DNA of 64,000 nt from Ceratopteris richardii (lineage: Eukaryota > Streptophyta > Polypodiopsida > Polypodiales > Pteridaceae). Made by a program: the position numbers and the translations under genes. Below, one piece after another: positions 23,158 through 35,747 of the stretch. The stretch spans positions 337,501-401,500 of the forward strand of contig MU260070.1 in assembly GCA_020310875.1 (NCBI GenBank), in the 5' to 3' direction. A model generated the notes under the pieces. The model worked only from the letters and a program-made list of their open reading frames with translations. It was not told where the DNA came from and ran no database searches. Every line of letters begins with the position of its first letter. Positions within the stretch are counted from its first letter, which is position 1.

Positions 23158-24225
23158 TGTTGGTGCAAATGAGTCCAAGCCTACATACTTGGACAATTAA
23201 CATTTATTTCATATAGTCATTTAAAGTCACATATGACTATTCCCGTGTAAAAAGTAATTTACTTTTATCCTTGTAAAAGTGCATATGTTAATTGCACTAC
23301 TCTCATGTAGAGTTAGGAGGAATCAAATCTCGAATTACTTGGTAGTTGATTGATGAGAAAGTTAGTCCAAAATTTTAGGATTCACTTTATGGTAAGAGCT
23401 TGAATTTGAATTCAAAAAAATTGGCTCCAACTCCAAGCTATAAAAATGGATCAAAATCTTGCATGAGTAATGAGCCTGATTTGGAGATCATTTGAGAGGG
23501 ATCTATAGCGTTTAGTGAGCTTATTCTATAGCTGCATCACTACCCTCACATTGTGCAATTATGCAATGCCAATGTCTTTGTAATTCTATGTGATTTAATA
23601 CATATACATTGATCACATCTCGACTTCATTTCTATGTTATGATAATCTCATAATAGTGAACTTCTTAGACCTTGTTCTCAGTGCATACTTGAACATTTGA
23701 TGTGATTTAAAGTGGTCCAGATTCAATATACTGTCTATTTCATAGCTACAAAATTTCATTGTCGTTGCATTTCTTAGTCTTGAGATATCTTCACAATTAT
23801 ACTCATTAGTTTGCATATTATTGAAACCCGAAATTGTTGGGATGCATCCTTAGCTTGATAAGGTTATTTCTCAGTATAAACTCAATCATTTTAAGTGAGA
23901 TAACTTGTGATTGTAGATATCTAAGTCAATTAGATACTCCTAAAAGCAATTAGATCAATTGCTAGCAGGTTGAGAGCACTATTCATTTTACTTAGCATGT
24001 GTAGAGACCAAAATAGAAAGTCTTAGCTCATAGTTGAATCTTCTACTCATCTGTTTTGATTCATTGATTAGAGGATTATACTCCAAAGAACTTAGGTGAT
24101 TATTTGTGATTCTTGGGAAGCTCAAAGGGTCTACTTTACACCCCTATACTTTTTTTTGACTGTTATGAAGGAGGGAATTTTAGGACCACTTCCTTTCTAG
24201 AATCTATCCACCCTCTCCTTCAAAA
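23158..24225 (+). repeat. copia-1 5' LTR
   Basis: Starts TGTTGGTGCAAATGAGTCC and ends just before the Met primer site. The end reads AAAA instead of CA, probably by mutation. The TATA box is at 23439. Confidence 0.88.
23439..23449 (+). promoter_or_regulatory. LTR TATA box (copia-1)
   Basis: TATAAAAATGG in the 5' LTR, repeated in the 3' LTR near 28674. The same place in the copia-2 LTRs holds TATAAAAAGAGG. It is the likely Pol II promoter of the element. Confidence 0.7.
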
Positions 24226-24226
24226 G

Positions 24227-24238
24227 TGGTATCAGAGC
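24227..24238 (+). other. copia-1 primer-binding site
   Basis: TGGTATCAGAGC, initiator-Met type, one base after the LTR. Confidence 0.92.
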
Positions 24239-24252
24239 AACATCAAAGAAAA

Positions 24253-25310
24253 ATGGGAGATAAATTTCCATCATTCATTGACAAATTGGATACGCACAAC
24301 AATCTAGCATCCCTAAGGATGCAAGCTTATATCCAAGGAAGAAGCTTGTGTGGATACATCTCTGGAGATGAAGAAATACCAATATTCAGAAGCAAACATC
24401 AACCTACAAGAGAGGAGAAAGAAAGACTAGCTACATGGTGTGCAAATGATGCTCTAGCCAGGTCTTATATACTTAAGTCAATATCTCATTTCTCATTACC
24501 TCAAATTAGGAATTGCAAAACGTCCCAAGAGACTTGGGAAGTACTTTCTTCATACTTCTCATCAAATATAAGGTCTAGGAAGAACCAGCTTTGGATGGAG
24601 TTCACAACCTTGAAGAAGCAACCAAAGCAAAGTGTAGCTGACTATGTGACCAAGATGAAGGATGTAGCTGACCAACTTGGGAGTATAAGAGAAGAAATAG
24701 AAGAGGAGCACTTAGTAAGGCAGATCATGAATGGCATCAAGCCCGATGACAAATGGGAGTCCTTCACCACAAAAATGGACCTATATATGGACATGCAAAT
24801 ACTTGATCTCAACACATTGATGGGGCAACTCTTCACACATGAGACAAAGCTCAACAAGAATGGAGATAAATCTAGAGGTAATAAATCTTATGCCCTTTAC
24901 ACAGATAGAAATAAGAGTAAGGATAAAGGCAAAGGTAAAAGGAATGAAGAAGAGGAAAGTATCTCTCAAGTGAACTTCACAAGTAGAGGAAGAGGTACTA
25001 GAGGAAGGGGCAGAGAAGGAAAGCAAGGTAGGCAGAGATCATAGAACTCTTCACCTTGCAACATTTGTGGCTTAACCAATCATACCATAGATGAGTGCTT
25101 CAAGAACACAAAGAATCAAAGAGGAAGAGGCTTCCACAGAGGAGGCTATGGACAATCCAGAGGCAGGTTCAATAATGGAGGAAGCAATTACCATCATAAT
25201 TACAACCAAGACTACAACAACAACAACAACAACAACAACAACTATCAAGGAGGCTTCAGAGGTAGAAGGGACTACAACAACTATACAAAAGACCAAGAGG
25301 ACTCTCTATT
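24253..25310 (+). pseudogene. gag: copia-1 gag
   Basis: The ATG at 24253 opens a UBN2/copia-type gag (FPSFIDKLD, then TSQETWEVLSSYF, LKKQPKQSVADYVTKMKD and LNTLMGQLFTHE). A basic Arg-Gly-rich segment follows (GRGTRGRGREG). A TAG at 25042-25044 separates this from the CCHC knuckle CNICGLTNHTIDEC (about 25057-25098) and a poly-Asn tract coded by CAA/AAC repeats near 25210-25243. It would form the virus-like particle. Broken, but closely similar to the copia-2 gag. Confidence 0.88.
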
Positions 25311-26600
25311 GATCATGAGCATGACCTCCAAGCAAGGTAAAGATGATGAGCATCTATTCTATATTAATTCTGGTTATTCCAATCATGTGGCTGGAAATGT
25401 AGCATTGCTATCTGATCTTGAGAACCTAAAGGAAAGCATGAAGTCCAGACAGGTGACGACACTAGGCACTCTGTTAAGAAGATTGGAAATGTTAAAGCAT
25501 CTAATGGTAACATGAACCTTATAAGTAAGGTATTGTATATGCTAACCATAACAAAAAACATAACCAGTGTTGGGTAGATTGTTGAGTTACATGTTATATT
25601 CACAAGGCATGGAGCATATATGGAGGACCCTCAACAAGGCTTCAAGAGGATTGCAAAAGGTGAGAAATCTAGGAGACTCTTTATATTTGAAGTTGAAGAT
25701 ACCAAAAATATTACTCTCTTCAATTATAAAGATCAAACCCTATGTGAACTAGAGATATGGCATAAGAGACTACGTCATATAGGTGAAAGGACACTAAAGC
25801 AAATATGCAAGGATGAGAGTGTGCTTGGCATTCCAAATGTATTCAAGCAACACATGATTTACAAATGTGGAGCATGCCAATTTGGCAAATCACATAGAAC
25901 CATTCAACAAGAAAGGATACATGTATGAAGACTACTTGGAGCTTGTGCACATAGATGTGTGGGGTCCTAACAGAGAGCCATCAATCTCAGGATCAACGTA
26001 CTATGTTTCATTCATGGATGACTATAGTAGATGGTCAATACTTTACTTTATGAAGCATAAACATGAAGTATTCACTTGTTTCAAGAAGTATTTGGCATTG
26101 GTTGAGAACCAAACACGTAGAAGCTTGAAGAGGCTCATATTTGATGGAGGTGGTGAGTATTTCTCATATGAATTTGAATCCTTCTTATAGGACAGAGGCA
26201 TAAAGAGAGAGGTTACAACAAGGTACACTCCTAAACAGAATGGAGTGGCAGAGAGAATGAATATACTAATAGTAAAGGCTGCAAGATCAATGTTGAATGA
26301 AAAAAAACTTCCAAATTACTTATGGGTAGAGGCTGTTTCCACAGCCACATACTTATTTAATAGGCTTCCATCTAAGTCTTTGGATGGAATGACACTTTAT
26401 GAGGCATGGAATGGTAGGAGACCTTCCCTAGACCATTGTAAAATTTTTGGGTGCATTGCTTATGCACATATACCCTCACAGATTGGATGAAAGCTTGATC
26501 CAAAAGCTGAAAGATGTATATTCATTGGCTATGACCAAAATAAGAAAGGATATAGGTTGTAAAATCCCACTAGCAAAGGATTCACAATTAGTAGGGATTT
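25311..26600 (+). pseudogene. copia-1 protease and integrase
   Basis: The protease has the family layout but reads YINSGYSNHVAGN where copia enzymes have DSG, so the catalytic Asp is Asn (near 25365). The integrase zinc domain follows (IWHKRLRHIGERTLKQI...CGACQFGKSH). The core has HIDVWGP near 25950, FDGGGEYFS near 26143 (the usual SD reads FD) and the catalytic Glu in NGVAERMN near 26240. A TAG at 26188-26190 and frame changes near 25515, 25910 and 26490 break it. Confidence 0.88.
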
Positions 26601-28455
26601 GGTGTTTGATGAAAATAATTCTTGGTTTGAAGATGATTGTAGGAAAATAAAGCTACCCTATGACTTGGAAAATGATTTTCCAAGTCTGACTCAAGAAGAA
26701 TCACAAATACCAGAAGATATCAACTCAGAAGATGAAGAACAGGTTGACTTCAAGGCTTGGAAGTCCAAGGGCAAGACAAAATTCAAACAGTTGGAAGACA
26801 TTCCAGAGTCATCCAATCAAGCACTTAGAAGATCTCAAAGGGAGAGTAAGAAACCCACAATGTATGGCTATGGCATATCACTAGTCACCAAGCATTCTAT
26901 ATACATGAATAAAGATTCTATGTTAGAGGAGCCTTGTTCATTTGAAGAAGCCAATAAGAAAGAAGAATGGAGAGAAGCTATGCACGAGGAAATTGAAGCA
27001 CTTCAACAGAACAATACTTGGGATTCGGTCCCTAAGAAACCAATCATGAAGGTAATAGGATCCAGGCGGATTTTCAAAGTAAAGAAGAATTCAGATGGTT
27101 CAATCAATAGGTATAAAGCACGGCTAGTAGCAAAGGGGTTTGCTCAAACCCATGGAGTGGATTATGAGGAAACCTTCTCACCTGTAGCTAAGATGCCAAC
27201 AATCAGAGTATTAGTAAGTATTATTGCTTCAAAGAATTGGAATTTGTATCAGTTAGATGTTAACAATGCATTCCTTCATGGATGGATCTTTGAAGAGGTC
27301 TACATGGCTCAAATACCAAGATATGAAGACAAGGACAAACCAGATTATGTATGCGAATTAAGGAAAGCACTTTATGGTTTATAGCAAACTCCTAGAGCTT
27401 GGAACCATAGGCTTGTCACATATTTGTAGGACCCAATGTTTTGTTGTTAGCAAAGCAGGTTCTTCTTTGTTCATTAAGAAGAGTAACTCAGAAGTTATTT
27501 ATCTATATGTTTATGTGGATGACATTATCATTACAGGGAATGATGCCAATGGCATCAAGAAAATCAAAGCTAAGATGATGGAAGAGTTTAAAATCACTGA
27601 CCTTGGTTTATTAACACACTTTCTTGGATTAGAACTTGTATATTCAAATTCTGGTGTCTTTATTACTAAGAGGAAATACATTCATGATATGATAGTTAAA
27701 TTCAAGATGAAGAACAATAAAGTTGCAGGTACACCCATGGAACTTAGTCACAAACTTAGTTCTCATGAGGGAGAACTACTTGAAGATATTACAGGTTATC
27801 AAAGTCTTATTGGGAGTCTCAATTATGCAACCCTAACAAGAGTAGACATATGCTATGGAGTAAGTACATTAAGTCAATTTATGCATATACCATGAAAGCC
27901 TCACATGGAACCTACCAAGAGGATCTTAAAGTATCTAAAGGGTACCATAAATGAAGGACTATTTTATCCATTCACATTTGACTTGGTGATATATTCTGAT
28001 GTAGATTGGGTTGGCTCTAAAGACGATAGGAGCAGCACTTTTGGCTACTTATCTTTTGCAGGCTCAAAGCTAAGTTCATGGTCATCAAAGAAACAACCAA
28101 CTGTGGCATTGTCATCAACTGAAGTAGAATATAGAGGCTTAGCAAATGCAACACAAGAGGCTATGTGGCTTAAGTTACTTAACACAGATTTGGATTACAT
28201 TCTTATACTCCAATTATCTTTGAAGATAACACCTACTCACTTCATTTGGCTGCTAATCTTGTGTATCATGCAAGGACTAAGCACATTGAAGTGCATTGTC
28301 ATTATGTGACAAGGAAGCTACTTAGCAAGGACATCCGATTGTCCTATGTATCAACCAATTTGCAATGTGCAGATATGCGAACAAAATCCTTGGATGGAAC
28401 TAAGATAAACATGTTCAAGATAATGATCGGATTGCAAGAAATCAAAGAGAAATGA
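26599..28455 (+). pseudogene. copia-1 reverse transcriptase and RNase H
   Basis: RT motifs: [36 protein letters not shown], the catalytic YVDDIIITGND (about 27508-27540) and FLGLELVYS. RNase H: VDWVGSKDDRSSTFGY, SSTEVEYRGLA, and the C-terminal TKHIEVHCHYV. Breaks include a TAG at 27382-27384, TAG at 27427-27429, TGA near 27893 and a shift near 28200. It shares nearly every motif with copia-2 at 53350-55370. Confidence 0.9.
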
Positions 28456-28469
28456 AGACCAAGTATGTA

Positions 28470-28485
28470 AGGCTTGAGGGGGAGA
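28470..28485 (+). other. copia-1 polypurine tract
   Basis: GCTTGAGGGGGAGA directly before the 3' LTR start. Confidence 0.85.
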
Positions 28486-29151
28486 TATTGGTGCAAATGA
28501 GTCCAAGCCCACATACTTGGACAATTAGCATTTATTTCATATAGTCATTTAAAGTCACATATGACTATTTCCTTATAAAAAGAAATTTACTTTTATCCTT
28601 GTAAAAGTGCATATTCTCATGTGGAGTTAGGAGGAATCAAATCTCAAATTAATTGGTAGTTGATTCTCCAAGCTATAAAAATGGATCAAAATCTTGGGTG
28701 AGTAATGAGCCCGATTTGGAGATCATTTGAGAGGGATCTATAGTGTTTAGTGAGCTCATTCTATAGCTCCATCATTACCCTCACATTGTGCAATTATACA
28801 TTGCCAATGTCTTTGTAATTCTATGTGATTTAATACATATACATCAAATGATCACATCTCTACTTCATTTCTATGTCATGATCATCTCAGAACAGTGAAC
28901 TTCTCAGACCTTGTTCTCAGTGCATAATTGATCATTTGATGTGATTTAACATGATATAGATTCAATATACTTTCTATTTTATAGCTACAAAGTTTCATTT
29001 CATTGCTTTTCTCAATCTTGAGATATCTTCACAACTTTGCTCACTGGTTTGCATACCATTGAAGCCTAAAATTATCAGGATGCATCCTTAGCTTGCTATG
29101 CTTATTTCTCAGTGTAAACTTAATCATTTTAAGTGAAATAACTTGTGATAA
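28486..29151 (+). repeat. copia-1 3' LTR, truncated
   Basis: Begins TATTGGTGCAAATGAGTCC (TA where the 5' LTR has TG) and follows the 5' LTR, with two short deletions, to AATAACTTGTGAT. The last 310 bp or so of the LTR are missing. Confidence 0.88.
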
Positions 29152-29939
29152 AGTTATAGTTATTCTGTTCTTACGCATGGGTTCTTGGGATGGTCAGGGG
29201 TCTGATAATTCAGAGGCCCTATATATATTTTCCCAATTCACTACTTAATTTTTGACTATCAATTTGATTCATCTCGAACAATTACAGAAGATGCAATTAC
29301 ACTTCGGTGTATAACAATCTTAACGATCACCGCAATTACATACACATCACTTTCACTCTTCCTCTCCATGTGAAAAAAGAATATGCTATAGTCTAGTCAA
29401 TAAGATATACATGTGGTATTTGAGACTAAAAAAAAAAATGTAAGCAAAACTTACTATGTAATATGTAATGTTGCTTTCTCCTCACAATAAGATGAATGAT
29501 TGTGTAAACTCCTTCAAAATCACTTGGAAGTCTCTTTCAGCGATTGGAGATTGGCATGTAACTTTGCAATTGTGCTTTCCTTTGCTTCCATATCTTGTTC
29601 AAAATCTGCAAGTTGTTTTTTTTTGTAAAGATATGATTGTGCTTTCTAAAGTGACCACCCTCATATGACAGAGTTGATATTTTTGGAACCAATACTTAGC
29701 AGTAGCATGTGAATGTCTAGATAATTGCTTGCAGTAACCTAATAGTCCAGCTTCACCCGCATGAACCATGAGTCCAAAGATCAATACTCTTTTCTCCAGC
29801 TACACAATGTTCATTTTGAGAACCGACATCATTGTTGCATTGTGTATTTGGAGCAAACTCTCTAGGCACTACTAATAGTGTGACCCATGTTATTATTTCT
29901 GAGCTAGATATCTGCAACATAAGACTTAACACCTTGAAG

Positions 29940-30990
29940 TATGGATGGCCACCAAAAGCTAGAATTCGGGATCATCTTAGAAGTCCTATCTATAAAAAAA
30001 TGTTCCTTGCTACTCCTAGTGAGCAACTTTTGACATGTCTAAATATTTGTCTTCAAGAAGACATATTCTCAGATATCTATCCACACCTCTCTTGTACATT
30101 TGTTCATTAATGAAGAAAAAATCTTTACACATTTCTTGCATTTGTCTTTCATTTACATTCAATTCCTTTAGGTTCTCATGAGATTTATGTTTCAAGATTT
30201 CCACTATATTCTCACTCCACTTTCGATTGACTTGAAACCAATACAAGGTTGAGAACTTGGAAGAATCATCGTTCTTGCACTCTTGGCATTGTTTCATATA
30301 TTTATCCACAACATTTGATATGTTTGGCTGATATGCTCCAAATCTTTCTAAATTATTTAGAGTGATCGTTTTTGAAGCATGACAACAAACATCCCACTTA
30401 TGTGCCTTGTCCTAATAATTTTGATTCTTATCCTTTGGAACACAACATTCCAATATTTCATTTTGATTTTAAAATTAATTGATACATATGACTTGAAAGT
30501 AGAAGAAAATTCTTACTTTGCAAAATCACATGTTTAGGGATTCTTATTTGAAAATGAGGACCAAAGGATAATATTGGCACTAAACAAGAACCTTACACTA
30601 ACATGTTTTTTCTATTTTGAATAGATAAGCATCATGAATATCATCCTCTACTCCCTTGGTCACTTCTCATGTTAGAATTCTAGATAAATGATAAGCCTTT
30701 ATATAGGCCTTACCTTGTCTTAGAATGATCTCAAAGTGAAATTCCATCAGTAGCAAGAACCATCTTCAAATCCTCCCTATATGACAAGGTTTATTGGCTA
30801 CATAGAGTAAGGATTGATGGTCAAAAAAGAATTTTAATTTGTTATCCAAAAGGTAATGCCTGGATTTATTCACAACATACACAATACCTAAACCTTCTCT
30901 TTCAATAGTTGTGTAATTTTCCCTAGATTGATTTAATTGTTGACTTGCATAAGCAATTAAGAAAATAAAATTTGCCTCTCACACTCCCTC
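29940..30990 (-). pseudogene. RNase H and integrase zinc domains, decayed
   Basis: Minus strand: RNase H (LIAYASQQLNQSRENYTTIE, then FFDHQSLLYVANKPC, 30960-30780). Next is a first H2C2 domain (AHKWDVCCHASKTITLNNL, KQCQEC; 30420-30280) and then YKRGVDRYLRICLLEDKYL leading to a second, poorer one (30120-29950). The order equals that of the element at 43044-45854. Stops are frequent. Confidence 0.72.
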
Positions 30991-31049
30991 TCTCTTACAG
31001 GTTGTATATTCTAGAAACATTCATCCCTAGTATTGTCCATTTCTTTTCC

Positions 31050-32280
31050 AGGGTACAATATTTCAATGTCCTTCTATCTTGTAAATGAGATAGATTATGA
31101 TAAATCCACAGATGTGTTGAATGATTCTCACCACAAATGTAGCTCATGTTGGCTTGTGTAACTAAAGTGTTTGAATGATTTTGTCTTACACATGTTCCTA
31201 GAAGCTTTTTTATGGCTTGAGATAGCTCTTATGTTGGTGGAAAATTGTTGTCTCCATTGGTACTTTACTCATATACCATGAGATTATTACCTCTATTATC
31301 CTCAAGGTCATTTTTTTGAGTCTAGATCATCACATCTCTTGCAATACACCATTTTCCTTAATTGGCTATTGGCTAAACCTTCAAGAAAGAGTGATATCCT
31401 CTTTGGCATTGATAAATTTTCATCATTTGGACATCTATCCAATTATTGCGTAAATCTCCTAACAATTATCCTCACATTCTCATCAAGTTTTTGCTTTACA
31501 ATATGGATTAAAGTAGCTATGTTGTGCTTGATTCCTCTCTTTGAAAATTCACAAATGAATTATTCAATAAATCTCTCTATATCCAAGAACACTTCCTTTG
31601 TTAGAGGTTTAAACCAAGATAGAGAAGGTCCATTCAGAGTTAGACCAAAAGCTTAAAACTCAGTAGTGTATTCCTTAACTTCCTCTGCTCTCAGTATTTG
31701 TTTAGCTACATGATCATGTGGACCAATAGATCCATGATACTGATACATTAAACACTTTTATCCACTTGTGATGGTCTAAGTTTTCTTCCAATGCCAAGTC
31801 CTTCTGATGGGAAAATCTTCAATAACTTTCTCCTTCTTTCAAGAAAGGATTAGATGAGGTTTGGTTTCTTCTTGTTCCTTTTTGCTCTATAGGAGTTTGT
31901 TGCCTATAAGAAGTAGTACCCCTTAAGTGAGGGTCAGCCACATTTAGATTCTCTAGGTTTTGGTCTCAAGATGCTTTATCGACACACTAACCCAAGTCAT
32001 TGGTGTCTTTAGGGTTATTGACAAAAATATAAACACATCTTTGTCTATTTTCATACTTGCCATCTTTGAATTGTGCCACTGGCATTAAATTCAAAGGCAC
32101 TTCTAAGTTACTCAATTGGGTAAGTTCATTATGCATTCCATCTTGATATACATAGGATCCAAATCTATTTGTATATAGGTACTTGAGAATATTTACGTAA
32201 TCAACTTGGTCAAAGGTTTCAGATTGCAAAGGATGAACTTCCATATTCATCTTAGACATTGGTATATCACTCTCCTCAGA
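31050..32280 (-). pseudogene. gag: Tat-like gag, decayed
   Basis: The frame 32259-31987 (YLYTNRFGSYVYQDGMHNEL, FVNNPKDTNDLG) aligns with the gag N-terminal region at about 50480-50220. The capsid part lies at 31650-31330, and a zinc knuckle remnant (CGENHSTHLW) followed by KYCTLEKKW lies at about 31150-31050, matching the first knuckle region of the larger element. Immediately beyond this the sequence is RNase H, so about 3 kb of protease and RT has been deleted. Confidence 0.7.
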
Positions 32281-32299
32281 AGTATCATTTAGAGAACTC

Positions 32300-33300
32300 T
32301 AATATTTTCTAGATCTCTTTTGATTATATGTGTTTTCCTTGATAATACTAGATCTCAAGATCATGAGATGCACTTGTTTTCATTACTATGCATGTTTGTA
32401 TTTTATTTTGGACTTTGTTATTTTTCTTGATTGTCTCAAAGATAGATCTTTTGAACCAATTTGATTGTTGATATTTCACATAATCATGTCCTGGTTTCTT
32501 TAAAATAGATCAACTGAATTATTTCTTAATCATGATTGTCTCAAAGAAAGATCTTCTGAACCAATTTGATTGTTGATATTTCACATAATCATGTCCTGGT
32601 TTCTTTAAAATAGATCAATTGATTTTGTGCTCACAATTGTGATCTTGATTGATCAAGAGTTTTTTCCACGATTCCTCAAAATCAAGATTCTCATAATTGT
32701 TCACACAATCAAAATTCTATGAGGACCATGATTCTATGGACAAAATCACGATGTTCACTGAAAGCCATGATTATCTCAACAATCACAATTCTTTATAGGG
32801 AATCATGAAGCCTTGACAAAACACAATGCTCACTAGTTTCATCCAATCATTTTTGTCTCCCACGAAGTTATGTTTCCCCTCAAAACCATGTTGAGAAGAT
32901 CATGTTTTATGCTATTATAATCCTATTTATCCTAGAAAATCATGAATTTCCAAAAAAATCATGATTAGAAAAAATTCCAAAAAATGGTGAATCTCACGCA
33001 ATCGTGAGTTGATAGAATCGTGTTTGTGTTCAAAATTCCTTAGAATCATTTTCAAAGAGTGAAGTTTTTTTTTTAAATCTACAAAATTGTGATTTTCTAT
33101 AGTGTTTTTGCAATTTCAATATTCAGATTTTGGCATTATTCCTCTCCCTTTAGTAGCTTTTGTCTCTTTAATGATCATGCAATGGAAAAATGTGTAAGAA
33201 AATTTCTGTTTTTACTTAATGTTTTGCACAGATTCAAAATCATGAATTTTTGTTATTTTCTTATTTGCCACTGATAGTGAACATCAAATGAAGAAATTTT
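32300..33300 (-). other. Leader of decayed Tat-like element
   Basis: AT-rich, noncoding, with many dispersed AATCATGAT, AATCGTG and TCACGATG words. It holds the position that the CpG-rich minisatellite occupies in the larger element. A 105-bp direct duplication lies at 32429-32621. Confidence 0.5.
32429..32621. repeat. Tandem duplication, 105-bp period
   Basis: GATTGTCTCAAAGATAGATC...TTTAAAATAGATCAA at 32429 is repeated from 32534 with two or three changes. Confidence 0.88.
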
Positions 33301-34061
33301 TGAAGAAAAAGATTTTTTAGAAGGTTACCTTCAATTCCTACTATAAGTTCTGAAAAAGATTGCTTGAAGCCCACAAATTTACAAAATCGCATTTTTCTCT
33401 CATGCACTCACTCACTCAATGAGTGGAAAATATTCTAAGTCTTCCTTTTGTAGACTTTTACAAGCATGCATTTTTGATCTTTTGCCAATATTACTGCTTG
33501 CGTTCTCTTCCCACATCAACGCTTCTTTGCTAGAAAATTACCAAGATATTATTACCTATCAAAAATGTTGACCATATACCTCCTTGAATGTTTGCATGAA
33601 AACTCTTCACCTACAGAGATTTACCATTCTCTTGAGAGAATCTTGATTGTGACTTCTTGGGTTCTACTTGGATTTTCCAACTCGTATAATGATCTATGGT
33701 TGTACATCTATCTTTTTATCTTTTGCCTCCAATTTGACCTGGAATCAATAATAGATGTAAAAACCTCAACCAATCATTTTTAGGAATTACAAATTTTCAA
33801 TGATTATGATTTGAACTCTACACCAAATGTGTTTTTTTGTATTTCTCAGTCCTTCCACACCTTCTTCTTTCACAGTCAACACTTTTAACAACAATGCTCT
33901 GTTACACTTATGTGTTCCTCAAGTAGCTTTGATGTGAAACTTTTCCCTATACATGGGCACTTTTTACTCTAGAGCTAGTCACAGGTTTTTTCCCCATGTT
34001 ACCACATACACAATTCATTCATATGTGGTGGGAATTTGTCCTTAGGGATATTATTGAGATC
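33301..34061. other. Unassigned flank of copia-2
   Basis: AT-rich, with one short frame at 33565-33783 that lacks known motifs. It is the left part of the site into which copia-2 inserted. Confidence 0.4.
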
Positions 34062-34066
34062 TTACT
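34062..34066. other. Target site duplication TTACT (left)
   Basis: TTACT here and at 56444-56448 flank copia-2 exactly at its LTR ends. This shows that everything between is one insertion plus later nested insertions. Confidence 0.92.
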
Positions 34067-35109
34067 TGTTGGTGCTTTTAAAACCAAGCCCACATAGTTG
34101 GTTAATTGGCACATCTTTTATGGAACCATATGTGATCAACCTCTTGTAAAAAACCATTTACATTTATCTTTGTAAAAGTGTCCTACAACCACAAGATTTA
34201 GGAAGCCTCAGATCTTGAAGTTCTTGGTAGTTGAGTAATGAGAGAATATATCCTATACTTTAGGATTCACCTTTTAGGTGAACTTTTTGAATTTGAATTC
34301 AAACATTAGCTCGAAACACAACTATAAAAAGAGGATGAAATGACCTGCGTGACATCTCGATTCTATGAGATCATTAGAGAAGGCATATTGTGATTTGGAA
34401 GAGCTCACTCTATAGCTCATTCACACTCCTCACATTTTGTAATTTATCATTGCCAATGACATTGTATTTGTACATGTTTTGATACATACATCTTATCATA
34501 TCTTCACTTCACTTCTCTGTCATGATTACATCAGAATAGTGATATTCTTAGAGCTTGTTCTCAGTGTATGATTGATCATTTGCAATGATTTAAGGCGTGA
34601 TATGTTTTTTGTACTGTCTATTATATTTTTACAAAATCTTATTACCATTGCTCATCTCAATCATGAGATATTAACACATCTTTACTCTCTGGTCTACTGA
34701 TTGATGCACCCTGAAAATGTTTGGAAGATCCTATGATTTGCTAAACACCATTCTTAGTATGTAGTTCATCATTTTTTATGAAACCACTCATGATTGGTAG
34801 CTATCTAAGAAAATTAGATTTCCCCAAAAGGAATTAAGCTAATTGCTTCTGTGCTCAGAGCACGGTTCAAAACATTGGACAGCCGTACAGACAAGAATAA
34901 CAAGTTTTTAATCTTGGATCATCTTCCTGCCTATCTGTTTTGATCCATTGATTAGTGGATCTTATTCCAAACATCATATATGATTATTTATGATCATTAG
35001 CTAGCTAAAGAGGCCCACTATAGTCTCCAAAAATCATTCTTGGTAGATGTGAAGCAGGATCAAGCAACACCATTTCATCTGTGAAGACTATCCACCATCT
35101 CCTCCAACA
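34067..35109 (+). repeat. copia-2 5' LTR
   Basis: TGTTGGTGC...CTCCAACA, with a TATA box TATAAAAAGAGG at 34324. It is followed after one base by the primer site. Confidence 0.92.
34322..34335 (+). promoter_or_regulatory. LTR TATA box (copia-2, 5' LTR)
   Basis: CTATAAAAAGAGGA, conserved in the 3' LTR near 55659 and, in reverse orientation, in the antisense copia LTR near 59740. Confidence 0.7.
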
Positions 35110-35110
35110 G

Positions 35111-35122
35111 TGGTATCAGAGC
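35111..35122 (+). other. copia-2 primer-binding site
   Basis: TGGTATCAGAGC, one base after the LTR end CCAACA. Confidence 0.93.
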
Positions 35123-35607
35123 AACAACAAGCAACATGGGAGATGGATTTCCATCGTTCATTGACAAATTGGACAGAAACAACTACTCAGCATGGTCACT
35201 AAGGATGCAAGCCTACCTTCAAGGGAGAAGTCTATATGGATACATCTCAGGAGATGAAGAGATCCCAATATTCAGAAGCAAGCATCAACCCACAAAGGAA
35301 GAGCAAGAAAGGCTGACCACATGGTGTGCAAAGGATGCTCTTGCCATGTATTATCTACTAAACTCAATATCTGATTTCTTATTGCCTAATATTAGGAATT
35401 GCAAGACATCCCAAGAAACTTGGGAAGTGCTCTCATCATATTTCTCATCAAATACATGAGCTAGAATGAATCAACTATGGATGGAGTTTACAACTCTAAA
35501 GAAGCAACCAAAGCAAGGACAAGCTGATTATGCAGCCAAAATGAAAGATGTGGCTGACCAACTTGCAAGCATTGGAGAGGAAATAGAAGAACAACACATA
35601 ATAAGGA

Positions 35608-35747
35608 TGTTGGGAATCGAACTCACAACCTCCCGGTTAGGAGTGCGATGGGCTAACCACTTGCCCCAAAAGCCATGGTTGAGGATTACTTCCTAATCCT
35701 CTCTCTTAAGGCATGGTTCAACCATCTCCTACTAGGATTATGTGACA
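35608..35747 (-). repeat. TRIM-2 3' LTR
   Basis: TGTTGGGAATC...TGTGACA on the plus strand. On the minus strand the tRNA-like body covers 35676-35608. Confidence 0.93.

Larger units (their letters stand above)
23158..29151 (+). mobile_element. copia-1, Ty1/copia retrotransposon
   Basis: LTR-gag-protease-integrase-RT-RNase H-LTR order, as in Ty1/copia. The 5' LTR is complete (1068 bp); the 3' LTR (28486-29151) stops after about 665 bp at the junction with decayed Tat-like DNA, so no target duplication can be tested. The coding part is broken by stops and indels. It is closely related to copia-2, with which it shares long stretches of gag and RT protein. Confidence 0.92.
29152..33300 (-). mobile_element. 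Decayed relative of the Tat-like gypsy element
   Basis: On the minus strand, from 33.3 kb leftward, there is an AT-rich leader, a gag remnant, then (with protease and RT missing) RNase H and two integrase zinc domains. Each block aligns in order with the element at 36915-53318, for example DHQSLLYVANKPC against DHQALLYLVNKPC. No LTRs are recognised. The part 29152-29940 is unclear but reads as coiled coil on the minus strand near 29500-29760 (HMRVVTLESTIISLQ). Confidence 0.75.

Noticed and set aside
35608-35676. Functional tRNA-Arg gene
   Set aside because: Acceptor stem and 3' half are incomplete, the anticodon stem does not pair well, and it lies in an LTR. Reported as tRNA-like only.
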